A DNA stretch of 64,000 nt from Yoonia sp. BS5-3 (GCF_038069655.2 NZ_CP150951.2:186001-250000); one strand, 5' to 3'; counted from the first letter of the stretch, positions 1 through 8,959 are shown. Program-made: numbers and translations. The notes: generated by a model not told the origin, from the sequence alone.

Positions 1-41
1 GCCCAACCTGCGCAATTCACCGCCAATTTTCCCCGAGTGCC

Positions 42-1601
42 TTAAAAGTCGGTTGGTGCACCGCCGGCCGCCTTACGCCGCGCTACAAAATCAGCCAGCC
101 CCGCGCGCGCGTCTTCATCCATAGGCGGCGTTTCGAAGCTGGACAGGATATCCTTGTAAACCCGGTGCGCCCGTTCAGCAGTCCAGGTTCCCCCGGATGC
201 CTCCCATGCTTCAAAATTTCGCCAGTCGGAAAGGAAAGGTTGATAAAACGCGGTCTGATAACGTTCTTGCGTATGGGCCGTGCCGAAATAATGGCCATTT
301 GGTCCAACCTCTTTGATCGCATCCACCGCTATGTCACCAGGCGTTGTCGCTGTGATCGCGGGTTCCATATAGCGCTGGATCATCTGGATCACCTCGCAAT
401 CCATGACAAATTTCTCAGGCGAAGCGATCAGCCCTCCTTCAAGCCAGCCAGCCGCATGATAGACGATATTGGTGCCCGATTGCACCGCCGACCAAAGCGC
501 ATTTGATGTCTCCCACATGGCCTGCCCATCGGGAACATTCGCCGCGCATGACCCAGATGCGCGCAGAGGGATGCCGTAAAACCGTGCCATTTGCCCGGTC
601 ATTTGCGTCGCCCGCATATATTCGGGCGTTCCAAAGGCAGGCGCACCGGATTTCATATCGACATTGCTAGTGAATGTCCCAATCACGCATGGCGTTCCGG
701 GCCGCACATATTGAAAAAGCGCGATGGCGCTGAGGGCCTCGGCGATTGATAATGTCACCGCCCCGGCCATTGTGACCGGCGCCATGGCCCCGGCCAATGT
801 AAATGGCGTGACGATAATCGCCTGCCCCCGCCGGGCGCAGCGCAGACAACCATCGATCATCAGGTCATCATGTTTCAGCGGCGAAGTAGAGTTTATATTG
901 GTATACATATGCGGCTTGGCTGCGAAGTCTTCTTCGCTGAGCCCGCCTGCGATCTTGACCATCTCAATCACATCCTCGACCCGCTCTTTTCCCAAAGAAT
1001 AGGCGTGTACGACTTTGTCGGTCAGCGTCAGCTTGTCATAGGTGATATCCAGATGCCGAACCGAGGCGTGCAGATCAACCGCCTCAACCGGGTAGCCGCC
1101 AGCAAAGTGGATACAGTTGAAATACTGCGTAAGCTTGAGCAGATTGGCGCATTGCGCCCGTGTGCCCGATACTTTCTTGCCGATCTCAAGATCGAAATAA
1201 TTGGGCGGTGATGACACATTACCAAACAGGATATGCCCCCCGCCGAGCGTGATTTTGCGGCTCGGGTTGCGCGGCGTGATATCAAATTGAGCGGGCGCAT
1301 GCCCCAACATTTCTGTCACCCAATCGCGCCCCATGCGCACATTGGTACCATCCACCTTGCACCCCGCCTCGCGAAACAACGCCAAGGCCTCATCATGCAG
1401 AAATTCGATCCCGATTTCCTCAAGCACCCGCATTGCCCCATCATGGATCGCCGCAACACCGGCGTCATCCAGCGGCTCTGTCGGCCGGTCGGTGTTGATG
1501 GGGATGCGCCATGGCATCTGATCGATACCTGCCGCTGCCCGCCGGTGCGCATTTCCAGCACGTCCGCCACCGCGGCGGCGCGATTTGCCTGGCTGTTTCA
1601 T
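42..1601 (-). CDS. Trimethylamine methyltransferase family protein (MttB-like, non-pyrrolysine)
   Basis: 519 residues, close to full length for the MttB family. The family's founder moves a methyl group from trimethylamine to a corrinoid protein. Members without pyrrolysine, like this one (no internal amber codon), act on other quaternary amines such as glycine betaine or proline betaine. The fold is visible in the glycine-rich barrel segments (LGGGHILFGN near 120, GSCAANVPDG near 348) and the C-terminal AHTQERYQTAF. A GAGG ribosome site lies about 8 bases before the ATG. No corrinoid carrier gene sits beside it. The next gene upstream on the same strand is the HAD phosphatase, 148 bp away. 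Family assignment is firm; substrate is unknown. Confidence 0.88.
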   Translation of the reverse strand: MKQPGKSRRRGGGRAGNAHRRAAAGIDQMPWRIPINTDRPTEPLDDAGVAAIHDGAMRVLEEIGIEFLHDEALALFREAGCKVDGTNVRMGRDWVTEMLGHAPAQFDITPRNPSRKITLGGGHILFGNVSSPPNYFDLEIGKKVSGTRAQCANLLKLTQYFNCIHFAGGYPVEAVDLHASVRHLDITYDKLTLTDKVVHAYSLGKERVEDVIEMVKIAGGLSEEDFAAKPHMYTNINSTSPLKHDDLMIDGCLRCARRGQAIIVTPFTLAGAMAPVTMAGAVTLSIAEALSAIALFQYVRPGTPCVIGTFTSNVDMKSGAPAFGTPEYMRATQMTGQMARFYGIPLRASGSCAANVPDGQAMWETSNALWSAVQSGTNIVYHAAGWLEGGLIASPEKFVMDCEVIQMIQRYMEPAITATTPGDIAVDAIKEVGPNGHYFGTAHTQERYQTAFYQPFLSDWRNFEAWEASGGTWTAERAHRVYKDILSSFETPPMDEDARAGLADFVARRKAAGGAPTDF

Positions 1602-1749
1602 GACGAAACCTCACATTGCCTGAACCAAGGATGCCTTGGGTTCAGTGCTGGCTCCGCATGATTTGCGACAGAACATGTCGGAAATGGACCGTCAAAGGCC
1701 TGCCGCCCCCCGCGCACCCTGACCTGTCGCGGCCTTAGATTGCGCCCAT

Positions 1750-2445
1750 TTACAAGGCCTCAGCGTCCATCCAGCCGGGCAAATCGCCGATATTTTGAAG
1801 CACCACATCTGCAAAGGGGGCAAGTTCAGCCGCTGGCGCGGGGCCCGTCAGCACCCCCACCGCCCGCATCCCTGCATCTTTCCCAGCGGTCAAATCATGG
1901 GTGCTGTCGCCCACCATCACGCAGTCTGGCGCCACAAGCCCCGTCTGCTGGCAAAAGGCGCGCAGCTGCCCGGTCTCGGGCTTGCCGCCATATCCGCTGT
2001 CATATCCCGCAATGAAATCAAAATGGTCTTTGATCCCTGCACTTTGCAGATTGGCGATTGCGGGCGCTTCGGCGTCGTTGGTTGCTATCCCCAGCTTCAG
2101 ACCGCGCGCTTTCAGATCATCAAAATAGGGGATCAGAGGCACTGCCTGCACCTGCGGCAGTGCAGCGGCCGCTGCATTCATCCGCGGGATAAGTGTTTGC
2201 AGCGTTTCGCCAACCAATACGTTCAGCATCACCTGCGCCGTTTGCTCAACCGTTGCTGCGATCACCACGCTACAGGGCAGAAAGCGTTCGGCCTTCATGT
2301 CATAGCCCATCGCATCGGCCAAAGCCGCCGCTTTCCCGGCATCCCCACGCGTTTCTTGCCGGATCATCATCCCCGCCCAAGCGCCCCAGGTTGCGTTGAA
2401 ATCGAACAATGTCCCGTCTTTGTCGAAAATAATCCCTTTGATCAT
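1750..2445 (-). CDS. HAD-family hydrolase, phosphoglycolate phosphatase-like
   Basis: 231 residues from an ATG with GAGAGG just upstream. The open frame extends further 5', but the HAD motif I (FDKDGTLFDF) starts at residue 7 of this start, as is typical. Motif III/IV is visible as MVGDSTHDLTAGKDAG near 175, the signature of phosphoglycolate phosphatase-type enzymes that hydrolyse small phosphate monoesters in the cytoplasm. The cap lies between these motifs. It is divergent from the reductive dehalogenase gene, and 148 bp separate it from the downstream MttB-like gene on the same strand. The precise substrate cannot be read from sequence; Gph-like is a family-level call. Confidence 0.82.
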   Translation of the reverse strand: MIKGIIFDKDGTLFDFNATWGAWAGMMIRQETRGDAGKAAALADAMGYDMKAERFLPCSVVIAATVEQTAQVMLNVLVGETLQTLIPRMNAAAAALPQVQAVPLIPYFDDLKARGLKLGIATNDAEAPAIANLQSAGIKDHFDFIAGYDSGYGGKPETGQLRAFCQQTGLVAPDCVMVGDSTHDLTAGKDAGMRAVGVLTGPAPAAELAPFADVVLQNIGDLPGWMDAEAL

Positions 2446-2496
2446 GCTGCCTCTCTGATCATTGACAGTGCCGCGCCTCACGTCGAACCTGCCGGA

Positions 2497-5400
2497 ATGC
2501 GCAAGTTTCGTTCCTACCGATCCCGCCCCATGCATCTTGGCCCGTTTCCACTGGAAAAGCTGGCCCGCCAAGGGGCGGTTGATCTATCCGCCCTGCCGCC
2601 CTTTCGCCCGTTGGTTTTTCGTCGCCCTGATGGTCCGCTCAGCATTGTGAACGCAATGCAGGACTATCAAGCGATGTTAGATGCGACCCGCGATGGTCTG
2701 GTCAAGCGCGAACAGGCCGAAATCCCTGAGGATCTGCAAGAGCGTGCCAATCACCTCAAAGCGTTTGGCTATTATTGTGACGCAGGCATGGTGGGGATTT
2801 GTGCCATCCCCGAAAAAGCTTGGTTGCCGGAGCCTGTCCGCAATCCCGATGTAGACCGCCTGGCCGAGAAGCTACACAAGATGCAGCCCAATTCCTTGGC
2901 CGCCGGGATTGATGTGATCATGGCCGGACTGCGTGACAGCATGGCTGCGCCGCCGACCGATTGTCAGCACCATACCCATGCCGTTGTTTTCCTGTACGAT
3001 CACCCCCGTCCGCCCCGCCCAGATGAGCCCGGTACGGATTGGATCAAGGATGCATTGCCACAACGCAGCTGTCTGCGCGGCATGGAAACGGCCGTCACTT
3101 TGGCCAATTACATTCGTCTTTTAGGGTTTGAGGCCCGCGCCCATTCCATGGCTGCATCTGACGTGCATCTTGGCGCACTCGCCGCGCAAGCAGGTCTTGT
3201 TGCATTGGAAGATGGCCACCTGACAAACCCGTTTACCGGGGATCGTTTTGGTCTGGCCGCCATTACGACCAACCTGCCCATGGCGACGGATCTGCCCCTT
3301 GCCCCCGGGCAGGCCGCCCCGCTGAGTTACCGCAGCGGCCTTGGCACACATGCCCATTCGGCCCGCACCCGCGATCCGTTTGCCGGTCGCGACTTCGCGC
3401 AGGGCCCTTATCCGTTCGAAACCTTGCGCCGCGTTGATACGCCGACCACCTATATCGACCGCCCCAATGTCGCCCGTGTTCCCAAAAGGGCGAACATGTT
3501 CGCCCGCGCCCTGTTTGGCGATCTGGGCGCACAGGTGCAGCAGGCCACAAAAAACGGCAATTACGTGCGCAAATCAGCGACTGCCTTTGCGTTTCGTCCC
3601 TCGCTGGGGGCCTTTACCTTGTTGCAAGATGGCGATCCGGTGGGGCCACCCCAGGACTTCAGTGCCGCGAGCAATGCTGCGAACATCAAGGGTGCCCTCT
3701 ACTTTCTGGGTGTCGATGCGGTGGGGCTGTCAGACTGTCCCGACTGGGCCTATTACAGCCATGATGCAGCCGGCGCGCCGATTACGCCGTACCATACGAA
3801 CGCCATTTCCATGATCATCGATCAGGGCCACGAAACCATGGAGGGCGCCTCGGGCGATGATTGGATCGCCTGTGCCCAATCCATGCGCGCCTATTTGCGC
3901 TTTTCGCTTTTGGGCGGTGTACTGGCGCAGCACCTGCGCAACCTTGGCTACACGGCCCGCGTCCATTCGGTGATGGATGATGAGGTGCTGCATCCCCCGC
4001 TATTGCTCTTGTCCGGGCTGGGTGAGGTCAGCCGCATTGGTGAGGTCATTCTCAACCCGTTCCTGGGCCCTCGGCTGAAATCGGGTATTGTGACGACAAA
4101 CATGCCGATGCGCCATGACAAGCCTATTGATTTCGGTCTGCAGAAGTTCTGCGATGCCTGCAACAAATGCGCCCGCGAATGTCCATCAGGCGCGATTACA
4201 GCCGGGCCGAAGCTGATGTTCAACGGCTATGAGATTTGGAAATCGGACAGTCAGAAATGCACATCCTATCGCGTGGCCCAAAAGAATGGTGCCATGTGCG
4301 GGCGCTGCATGAAAACCTGTCCTTGGAACCTTGAAGGCTTGTTTGCCGAAGCCCCGTTTCGCAAGCTGGCCATGACGGTGCCCAAGGCCGCCAAGACCCT
4401 TGCGAAATTGGATGATTTTTTGGGGAACGGCGCTATCAACCCGGTGAAAAAATGGTGGTGGGATCTTGAGATGGAGGATGATGGCGCCTACCGCCCGTCG
4501 CCCCATCCGGTCAATAAGCGCAGGCTGCAGAAGGGGCTTGATCTGCGCCATGCCGATCAAACGCTTGCCGTCTATCCAGCCCCTCTGGCCCCGCCGCCCC
4601 ATCCCTGGCCTGCACCGATGGACCGCGAGGCAGGTATCACCGCCTATCAGGCCATGATCCCCGCCAAGGAACATCGCAAAAGGCGGGCCAAAGGACTGCC
4701 GCCCGAACACATCTACCAAGCTGACGCCGGTGATACCCCTGTTATCCAAGTTGTCATCAGCAAGGTAACAAAGATGACTGAAGCGGTGACAAAATATGAA
4801 TTTTCCAGGACTGATGGCGATGACTTACCCCGGGCAACCGCAGGCGCGCATATCGATGTTGTCGTGGCGCCAGAGTTCTTTCGCCAATATTCCCTGTCAG
4901 GTGATCCATCGGATCGGTCCCGCTATCAGATCGCCGTACAGCGCGAGGATAAGGGACGCGGCGGATCGCAGCTTTTACATCGCATCTTTACGGAAGGGCG
5001 GCGTGTATTTATCTCGCCCCCCATCAATCATTTTCCCTTAGAGGAAACTGCCCGCATGACCTATTTGATGGGCGGTGGCATTGGCGTGACGCCCATGATT
5101 GCGATGGGCCATCGCCTGCACATAATCGGTGCTGATTTCGCGTTACATTACAGCGTCAAAACCCGCGCCGATGCGGGTTTTCTTGATGACCTGGCACAGT
5201 TTCCTTGGGCGTCAAAGGTCAAGTTACATGTCAGTGCAGAGGGCGCGCGCGCGGATTTAGACGAGGTGCTGCAATACCAGCCCGGTGCACATGTCTATGC
5301 TTGCGGCCCTGCAAATTACATGTCTGCCGTGATGGATGCTGCTGCGACAAAGGGCTTTCCTGAAGAGGCCCGGCATCTGGAATATTTCGCCGCCCCCGCA

Positions 5401-5682
5401 CAGCCGGAATATGAAAACCACCCGTTTCAATTGCAGTTAAAGGATGGCCGCAAGGTGCCTGTGGCCGCGGACCAATCGGCATCATCTGCGCTTATCGCCG
5501 CTGGTGTCCCGGTGAATATCAAATGTGCTGACGGCCTTTGCGGCGTCTGTAAATGCGGTGTGATCAGCGGCGAGATCGAGCATCGCGATTTTGTTCTGTC
5601 AAAGGCTCAGCGCACCAAAAGCATGATCCTTTGCCAAAGCCGCGCAGCACAAGAGGACGCGACGATCACCCTGGATTTGTAG
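2497..5682 (+). CDS. Self-sufficient (catabolic-type) reductive dehalogenase with C-terminal flavin/2Fe-2S reductase
   Basis: About 1061 residues from the ATG at 2497 (an alternative ATG lies at 2530; neither has a strong ribosome site, and the frame is open further upstream). The first 540 residues hold two similar halves, the second being the cobalamin domain. Two [4Fe-4S] motifs follow: C552-X2-C555-X2-C558-X3-C562, and C588-X12-C601-X2-C604-X3-C608-P. From about 745 comes a phthalate-dioxygenase-reductase-like module, with flavin motif RQYSLSG, nucleotide motif GGGIGVTP, and a plant-type 2Fe-2S site C1010, C1015, C1018, C1046. This is the architecture of catabolic dehalogenases such as BhbA and the NpRdhA class, which remove halogen from aromatic compounds with NAD(P)H as electron source. 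There is no Tat signal or membrane anchor gene, so it should be cytosolic. Substrate, probably a halophenol, is inferred. QueG was considered and excluded by size and the fusion. Confidence 0.88.
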   Translation: MRKFRSYRSRPMHLGPFPLEKLARQGAVDLSALPPFRPLVFRRPDGPLSIVNAMQDYQAMLDATRDGLVKREQAEIPEDLQERANHLKAFGYYCDAGMVGICAIPEKAWLPEPVRNPDVDRLAEKLHKMQPNSLAAGIDVIMAGLRDSMAAPPTDCQHHTHAVVFLYDHPRPPRPDEPGTDWIKDALPQRSCLRGMETAVTLANYIRLLGFEARAHSMAASDVHLGALAAQAGLVALEDGHLTNPFTGDRFGLAAITTNLPMATDLPLAPGQAAPLSYRSGLGTHAHSARTRDPFAGRDFAQGPYPFETLRRVDTPTTYIDRPNVARVPKRANMFARALFGDLGAQVQQATKNGNYVRKSATAFAFRPSLGAFTLLQDGDPVGPPQDFSAASNAANIKGALYFLGVDAVGLSDCPDWAYYSHDAAGAPITPYHTNAISMIIDQGHETMEGASGDDWIACAQSMRAYLRFSLLGGVLAQHLRNLGYTARVHSVMDDEVLHPPLLLLSGLGEVSRIGEVILNPFLGPRLKSGIVTTNMPMRHDKPIDFGLQKFCDACNKCARECPSGAITAGPKLMFNGYEIWKSDSQKCTSYRVAQKNGAMCGRCMKTCPWNLEGLFAEAPFRKLAMTVPKAAKTLAKLDDFLGNGAINPVKKWWWDLEMEDDGAYRPSPHPVNKRRLQKGLDLRHADQTLAVYPAPLAPPPHPWPAPMDREAGITAYQAMIPAKEHRKRRAKGLPPEHIYQADAGDTPVIQVVISKVTKMTEAVTKYEFSRTDGDDLPRATAGAHIDVVVAPEFFRQYSLSGDPSDRSRYQIAVQREDKGRGGSQLLHRIFTEGRRVFISPPINHFPLEETARMTYLMGGGIGVTPMIAMGHRLHIIGADFALHYSVKTRADAGFLDDLAQFPWASKVKLHVSAEGARADLDEVLQYQPGAHVYACGPANYMSAVMDAAATKGFPEEARHLEYFAAPAQPEYENHPFQLQLKDGRKVPVAADQSASSALIAAGVPVNIKCADGLCGVCKCGVISGEIEHRDFVLSKAQRTKSMILCQSRAAQEDATITLDL

Positions 5683-5696
5683 CGACCTGCGCAGGC

Positions 5697-5975
5697 TTAC
5701 GTCCAGTGCACGTTTTCCGATTCTGGCAACGCATATCTGGCACGCATGGGTTGATCGTATTTCAGGTCATTTGCATCGCAGAATGCCATGACCCAATTGT
5801 CATCCATTGTGATGAATTCAAGCACCGAAGCCTGAAAAACCGGGTCCCCTGCCCGGCCCCGCAAGTCATCGGCCGAACCGCCTGAAGACCCAAGGAATAT
5901 TGGGCAAAGCTCTTCATTTCCGACCAGCCAAGCCAGGGCTTTTAATGCGATGATCTGTGCCTGTTCACGTTCCAT
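5697..5975 (-). CDS. DUF3572 family protein
   Basis: 92 residues, matching the small alphaproteobacterial DUF3572 family: an N-terminal helix (QAQIIALKALAWLVGNEE), a glycine/serine linker, and a conserved middle ending FQASVLEFITMDDNWVMAFC. No function is known for the family. It is soluble, with no signal peptide. It is convergent with the dehalogenase gene (14 bp gap) and divergent from the pleD-like gene, a place where this family is often seen in Rhodobacteraceae. The start ATG gives the usual family length. Confidence 0.8.
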   Translation of the reverse strand: MEREQAQIIALKALAWLVGNEELCPIFLGSSGGSADDLRGRAGDPVFQASVLEFITMDDNWVMAFCDANDLKYDQPMRARYALPESENVHWT

Positions 5976-6066
5976 TCAAAATCCCTAAATCAGCAGAAAC
6001 CGTTTTTTAACCAATCCATTTCAATTTGTCCGCATCAATGTCACCTAGGCCCACTGAGGATACAAT

Positions 6067-7458
6067 ATGTCCGGTCGCATCCTGATCATCGATACCGTTC
6101 CAACCAACCGCATTGTCCTGAAGGTCAAGATGGTGACGGCCCAATTTAGTGTTGATGCCTGCTCTACCCAGTTAGAGGCCCAAGCGATCATCGCAACCCG
6201 CCGCCCGGATCTGATTTTGATCAATCTGTCAGATCCGGTCGAAGATCATCATGATTTTTGCACCGCTTTGCGTGCGGACCCCGAAACAGCCTCAATCGCG
6301 ATTATCGCCGTCGGGGTCGCCGACACGGCCAAAGCCCGGTTTGCCGCCCTTGATGCTGGCGCCGACGATGTGCTGCCCCGCCCGATGAGTGATACCTTGC
6401 TTCTGGCCCGTATCCGCAGCCTTCTGCGTGTACGTAGCGCCAATGAAGAACTGCTTTTGCGCGACAGCACCAGCCGCGCCTTGGGCTTTGACGAAGCAAG
6501 CGCCCGCTTTGAAACGGCCGCGCATGTGGCGTTGTTGTCCGCCGACGAAGCCCCGAATGCCCATTTCCTGAAAACCCTGACCGACGGGTTGCGCCAGCCT
6601 ATTCGCACATTAGAGCCATGCCGCGTTCTGAAACGGACAGAGGTCACGCCAGTGCCAGATCTTTTTGTGATCGACGCGACCCATGTCACAGGTCCCGATA
6701 GCAAGTTTTTCGGCCTTGTTTCAGATTTGCGCTGCCGCGCGGAGTCCCGTCTTGCCACCCAATTGGTGATCGTGCCGGATAATACGCCAGAAGTCGCCGC
6801 AATGTTTCTTGATCTTGGCGCCGATGATGTCACCAGCGCCAGTATTTCCGCCAGTGAAATGACCTTGCGTGCCAAGGCGCTGATTCAACGCAAGCAGCGC
6901 CATGATCGCCTGCGTGACACAGTCCGCGATGGTCTGCATGCCGCGATCACCGACCCGCTGACCGGCCTTTACAATCGCCGCTACATGGAGCCGCATTTGG
7001 CCCGGATGGCCGAGCAGGCCAGCACGGACGGCTTGGAGCTTGCTGTTATGATGCTGGATATTGATCACTTCAAGACCGTGAATGACACCTATGGCCATGC
7101 TGCTGGCGACCGTGTGTTGGTCCAAATGGCAGACCGTTTGCGCGAAAACCTGCGGGCGATCGATCTGGTCGCCCGGGTCGGCGGCGAAGAGTTTATGGTC
7201 GCCATGCCCCGCACCAGTGCCGTGCAGGCCCGCCGTGCGGCCAACCGGTTGCGCCGCATGGTCAATTGCCGCCCCTTTGATCTGGGCGAGATCCATCCGA
7301 AACTGCGTATTACGGTGTCCGTTGGGGTGGCTGTTGGCGGCCCTGACGGGATGGAGCAGATCAAACTGGGCCAGATGTGCGACGAAGCTGATGCCGCACT
7401 ATATGCCGCCAAATCTGCTGGCCGCGACCAAGTCGCAATGAGCCAATCAGCCGCCTGA
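6067..7458 (+). CDS. pleD: PleD-like diguanylate cyclase with degenerate receiver domains
   Basis: 463 residues: receiver-like domain 1 (about 1-120), receiver-like domain 2 (about 150-280) and GGDEF domain (about 295-460). The cyclase site is intact (RVGGEEFMVAMP), and an inhibitory I-site RAID lies five residues before GGEEF, so it should make c-di-GMP from two GTP with product inhibition. Receiver 1 has lost its phosphorylation chemistry: the acidic pair is D-T, the expected acceptor Asp in PDLILIN is Asn, and the usual TKP is PRP. Receiver 2 keeps an Asp (FVIDATHV) but no matching Lys. Activation may therefore be phosphorylation-independent. Its 3' end overlaps the convergent Spy-like gene by 12 bases. 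Confidence 0.88.
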   Translation: MSGRILIIDTVPTNRIVLKVKMVTAQFSVDACSTQLEAQAIIATRRPDLILINLSDPVEDHHDFCTALRADPETASIAIIAVGVADTAKARFAALDAGADDVLPRPMSDTLLLARIRSLLRVRSANEELLLRDSTSRALGFDEASARFETAAHVALLSADEAPNAHFLKTLTDGLRQPIRTLEPCRVLKRTEVTPVPDLFVIDATHVTGPDSKFFGLVSDLRCRAESRLATQLVIVPDNTPEVAAMFLDLGADDVTSASISASEMTLRAKALIQRKQRHDRLRDTVRDGLHAAITDPLTGLYNRRYMEPHLARMAEQASTDGLELAVMMLDIDHFKTVNDTYGHAAGDRVLVQMADRLRENLRAIDLVARVGGEEFMVAMPRTSAVQARRAANRLRRMVNCRPFDLGEIHPKLRITVSVGVAVGGPDGMEQIKLGQMCDEADAALYAAKSAGRDQVAMSQSAA

Positions 7459-7947
7459 GCCGTGATCGCGCTGTGGCGGTGGCGGACGGTTGCGGGACAT
7501 GTCTTCGCGTAGTTCTGCTGCGAATGCCGCCCGCCGCTCTGGCGTCATATCGGCAATGATTTGCAACAGGCCGTTCTGCACATTTCGTTGTAATTGCGTG
7601 GTTTTGTCCAGCTGATCGGCCAGCAAATCTGTCATGACATCTGGGTCATAAGGGTCCGCTTCAATCGCCGTGATCATCTGTTCCAGCCGCCCGCGCAAAT
7701 TCAGCCGCCGCATGGACCCGTCGCTCAGAAGGCTGCGCCGCACCTCACGTCTTTCATCATTATCAAGCGCCCGCCCGATCGGCCCGAGCCCGATATCAAA
7801 ATTTGGCGCAGGCCCGTCTGACAACCGCCCCGATGCCATTGATCCGACAAAAAGCCCGGCAACCGCCAGGTTCAGTGCCAGCGAAATGACCAAAACGATA
7901 CGCATCAACCGTGATGCGCCGGTTGTTTTGTTTGGAAGATCAGCCAT
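7447..7947 (-). CDS. Periplasmic heavy-metal sensor family protein (Spy/CpxP-like)
   Basis: 166 residues from an internal ATG (MADLPNKTTG). An N-terminal membrane segment (IVLVISLALNLAVAGLFVGS) anchors or exports it. The rest is helical and arginine-rich, with paired motifs typical of the Spy/CpxP LTxxQ family (RREVRRSLLSD, TPERRAAFAAELREDM). Relatives are periplasmic chaperones or metal sensors. The start overlaps the end of the preceding small gene by 8 bases, so the two are translationally coupled. It is the last gene of an EF-hand/ECF sigma operon, which suggests an envelope-stress or metal-response output. The annotation rests on composition and context. Confidence 0.7.
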   Translation of the reverse strand: MADLPNKTTGASRLMRIVLVISLALNLAVAGLFVGSMASGRLSDGPAPNFDIGLGPIGRALDNDERREVRRSLLSDGSMRRLNLRGRLEQMITAIEADPYDPDVMTDLLADQLDKTTQLQRNVQNGLLQIIADMTPERRAAFAAELREDMSRNRPPPPQRDHGSGG

Positions 7948-8302
7948 CGATGAAGGTTCCAATATCAAAATCCAGATCGTCGGCAAAAACGCCGATTGTC
8001 ACGGTATCGCCAAATGCCGTTGCGGTGAAATCCTCAATCGAGGCAGGCGGTGCGATACCCACCCAAACCCCTGTGATCGTCGCGGCCACAAGTCCCCCGA
8101 CCGAGGGCCAGCCGCCCACAAGGTCCAGCAAACCAGCAAAAAGCCCGCTTTTGGCAGGAACCGGCGCAGGCATAGGCGCAGCGACCTGGGCGCCCGCAGC
8201 ATCTGCAAGCACACGGGCCATAAGCCCATCCGACGGTTCAGGCGCGATTGCACGTGCCTCGGCGAACAGATCGTCCAGCATATCGTTTTTTGGGTCAGTC
8301 AT
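7940..8302 (-). CDS. Small putative anti-sigma-like membrane protein
   Basis: 120 residues from the last of three consecutive ATGs (MTDPKND). The N-terminal third is acidic and helical (DLFAEARAIAPEPSDGLMARVLAD), followed by one hydrophobic segment (GGLVAATITGVWVGIA, about 78-95) and a short acidic tail likely outside. No family is recognised with certainty. It overlaps the 3' end of the sigma-factor gene by 8 bases and the 5' end of the Spy-like gene by 8 bases. A single-pass protein encoded immediately after an ECF sigma gene is the usual arrangement for an anti-sigma factor. That role is inferred from context only; no zinc-binding HxxxCxxC motif is present. Confidence 0.65.
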   Translation of the reverse strand: MTDPKNDMLDDLFAEARAIAPEPSDGLMARVLADAAGAQVAAPMPAPVPAKSGLFAGLLDLVGGWPSVGGLVAATITGVWVGIAPPASIEDFTATAFGDTVTIGVFADDLDFDIGTFIDG

Positions 8303-8882
8303 CATCATACCCCAGTTCTGCCTTTCGCCCTGCCAATATATCAGCAAGAGCCCGTTTCCCGCGTGCTGTCAGACTTTCCACGGACCGCACGCTAATGTCC
8401 ATGATTTGCGCGATTTCAGGGTTTGAAAGCCCTTCAAGATGGCGGAGCGATACCGCCTGCGCCTGCCGTTCTGGCAGTTCAGCCAGCGCATTTGACAAGG
8501 CTTGAAGCCGCGTCTGCGCCTGAATTTGATCAGCCACGCTTGGCGCGCTGTCCTCAGGTTCGGCCACTTGATCAAGCGACACCCCGCCGCGCCGTTTGCG
8601 CAGGCGATCCGTGCAAAGGTTCGCCACAACGCGGTAAAGCCAGGTACTGACCTGTGCTTCGCCCTGCCGCCAGTCCGGCGCTATTTTCCAAAGCCGCATC
8701 ATGGCGTCTTGCGCCACATCGTCGGCTTCGCCCGCATTGCCGAGCATCCGGGTGGCTTGCGCCAAGACCCGAGGCAGCAGCCGCGCGGTCAAATTGCGCG
8801 CCGCATCCGGATCGCCGTTGGCAAACGCCACCAGTAAGGCGGCGTCCGATGCACCGGCAAAGGACTCTGACGTCGTATTCAT
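8295..8882 (-). CDS. ECF-family RNA polymerase sigma factor
   Basis: 195 residues from ATG (MNTTSES). Region 2 is seen at about 35-100 (EADDVAQDAMMRLWK, then STWLYRVVANLCTDRLRKR) and region 4 at about 130-185 (LPERQAQAVSLRHLEG, then a helix-turn-helix SNPEIAQIMDISVRSVESL). It directs core polymerase to its own small promoter set. It sits between an EF-hand protein gene (77 bp upstream) and an overlapping putative anti-sigma gene. This gives a four-gene module that probably senses an envelope or metal/calcium signal. The ECF subgroup cannot be set without a profile search. Confidence 0.87.
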   Translation of the reverse strand: MNTTSESFAGASDAALLVAFANGDPDAARNLTARLLPRVLAQATRMLGNAGEADDVAQDAMMRLWKIAPDWRQGEAQVSTWLYRVVANLCTDRLRKRRGGVSLDQVAEPEDSAPSVADQIQAQTRLQALSNALAELPERQAQAVSLRHLEGLSNPEIAQIMDISVRSVESLTARGKRALADILAGRKAELGYDDD

Positions 8883-8959
8883 GTGCTGTCGTGCTACCCC
8901 GATCACCCAGCCAACGCAATCGGCAGAGGGACAAATCCTGCCCCCTGCCGAAGCGTTGG

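Noticed and set aside
42..1601. Pyrrolysine-containing trimethylamine methyltransferase
   Set aside because: The frame has no internal amber codon and there are no pyl genes in the window.
1795..2496. Long upstream extension of the dehalogenase frame
   Set aside because: It is antisense to the HAD phosphatase and has no dehalogenase-like sequence.
2497..5682. Epoxyqueuosine reductase (QueG) as an alternative identity
   Set aside because: QueG is about 350 residues without flavin/2Fe-2S fusion or the duplicated N-terminal half.
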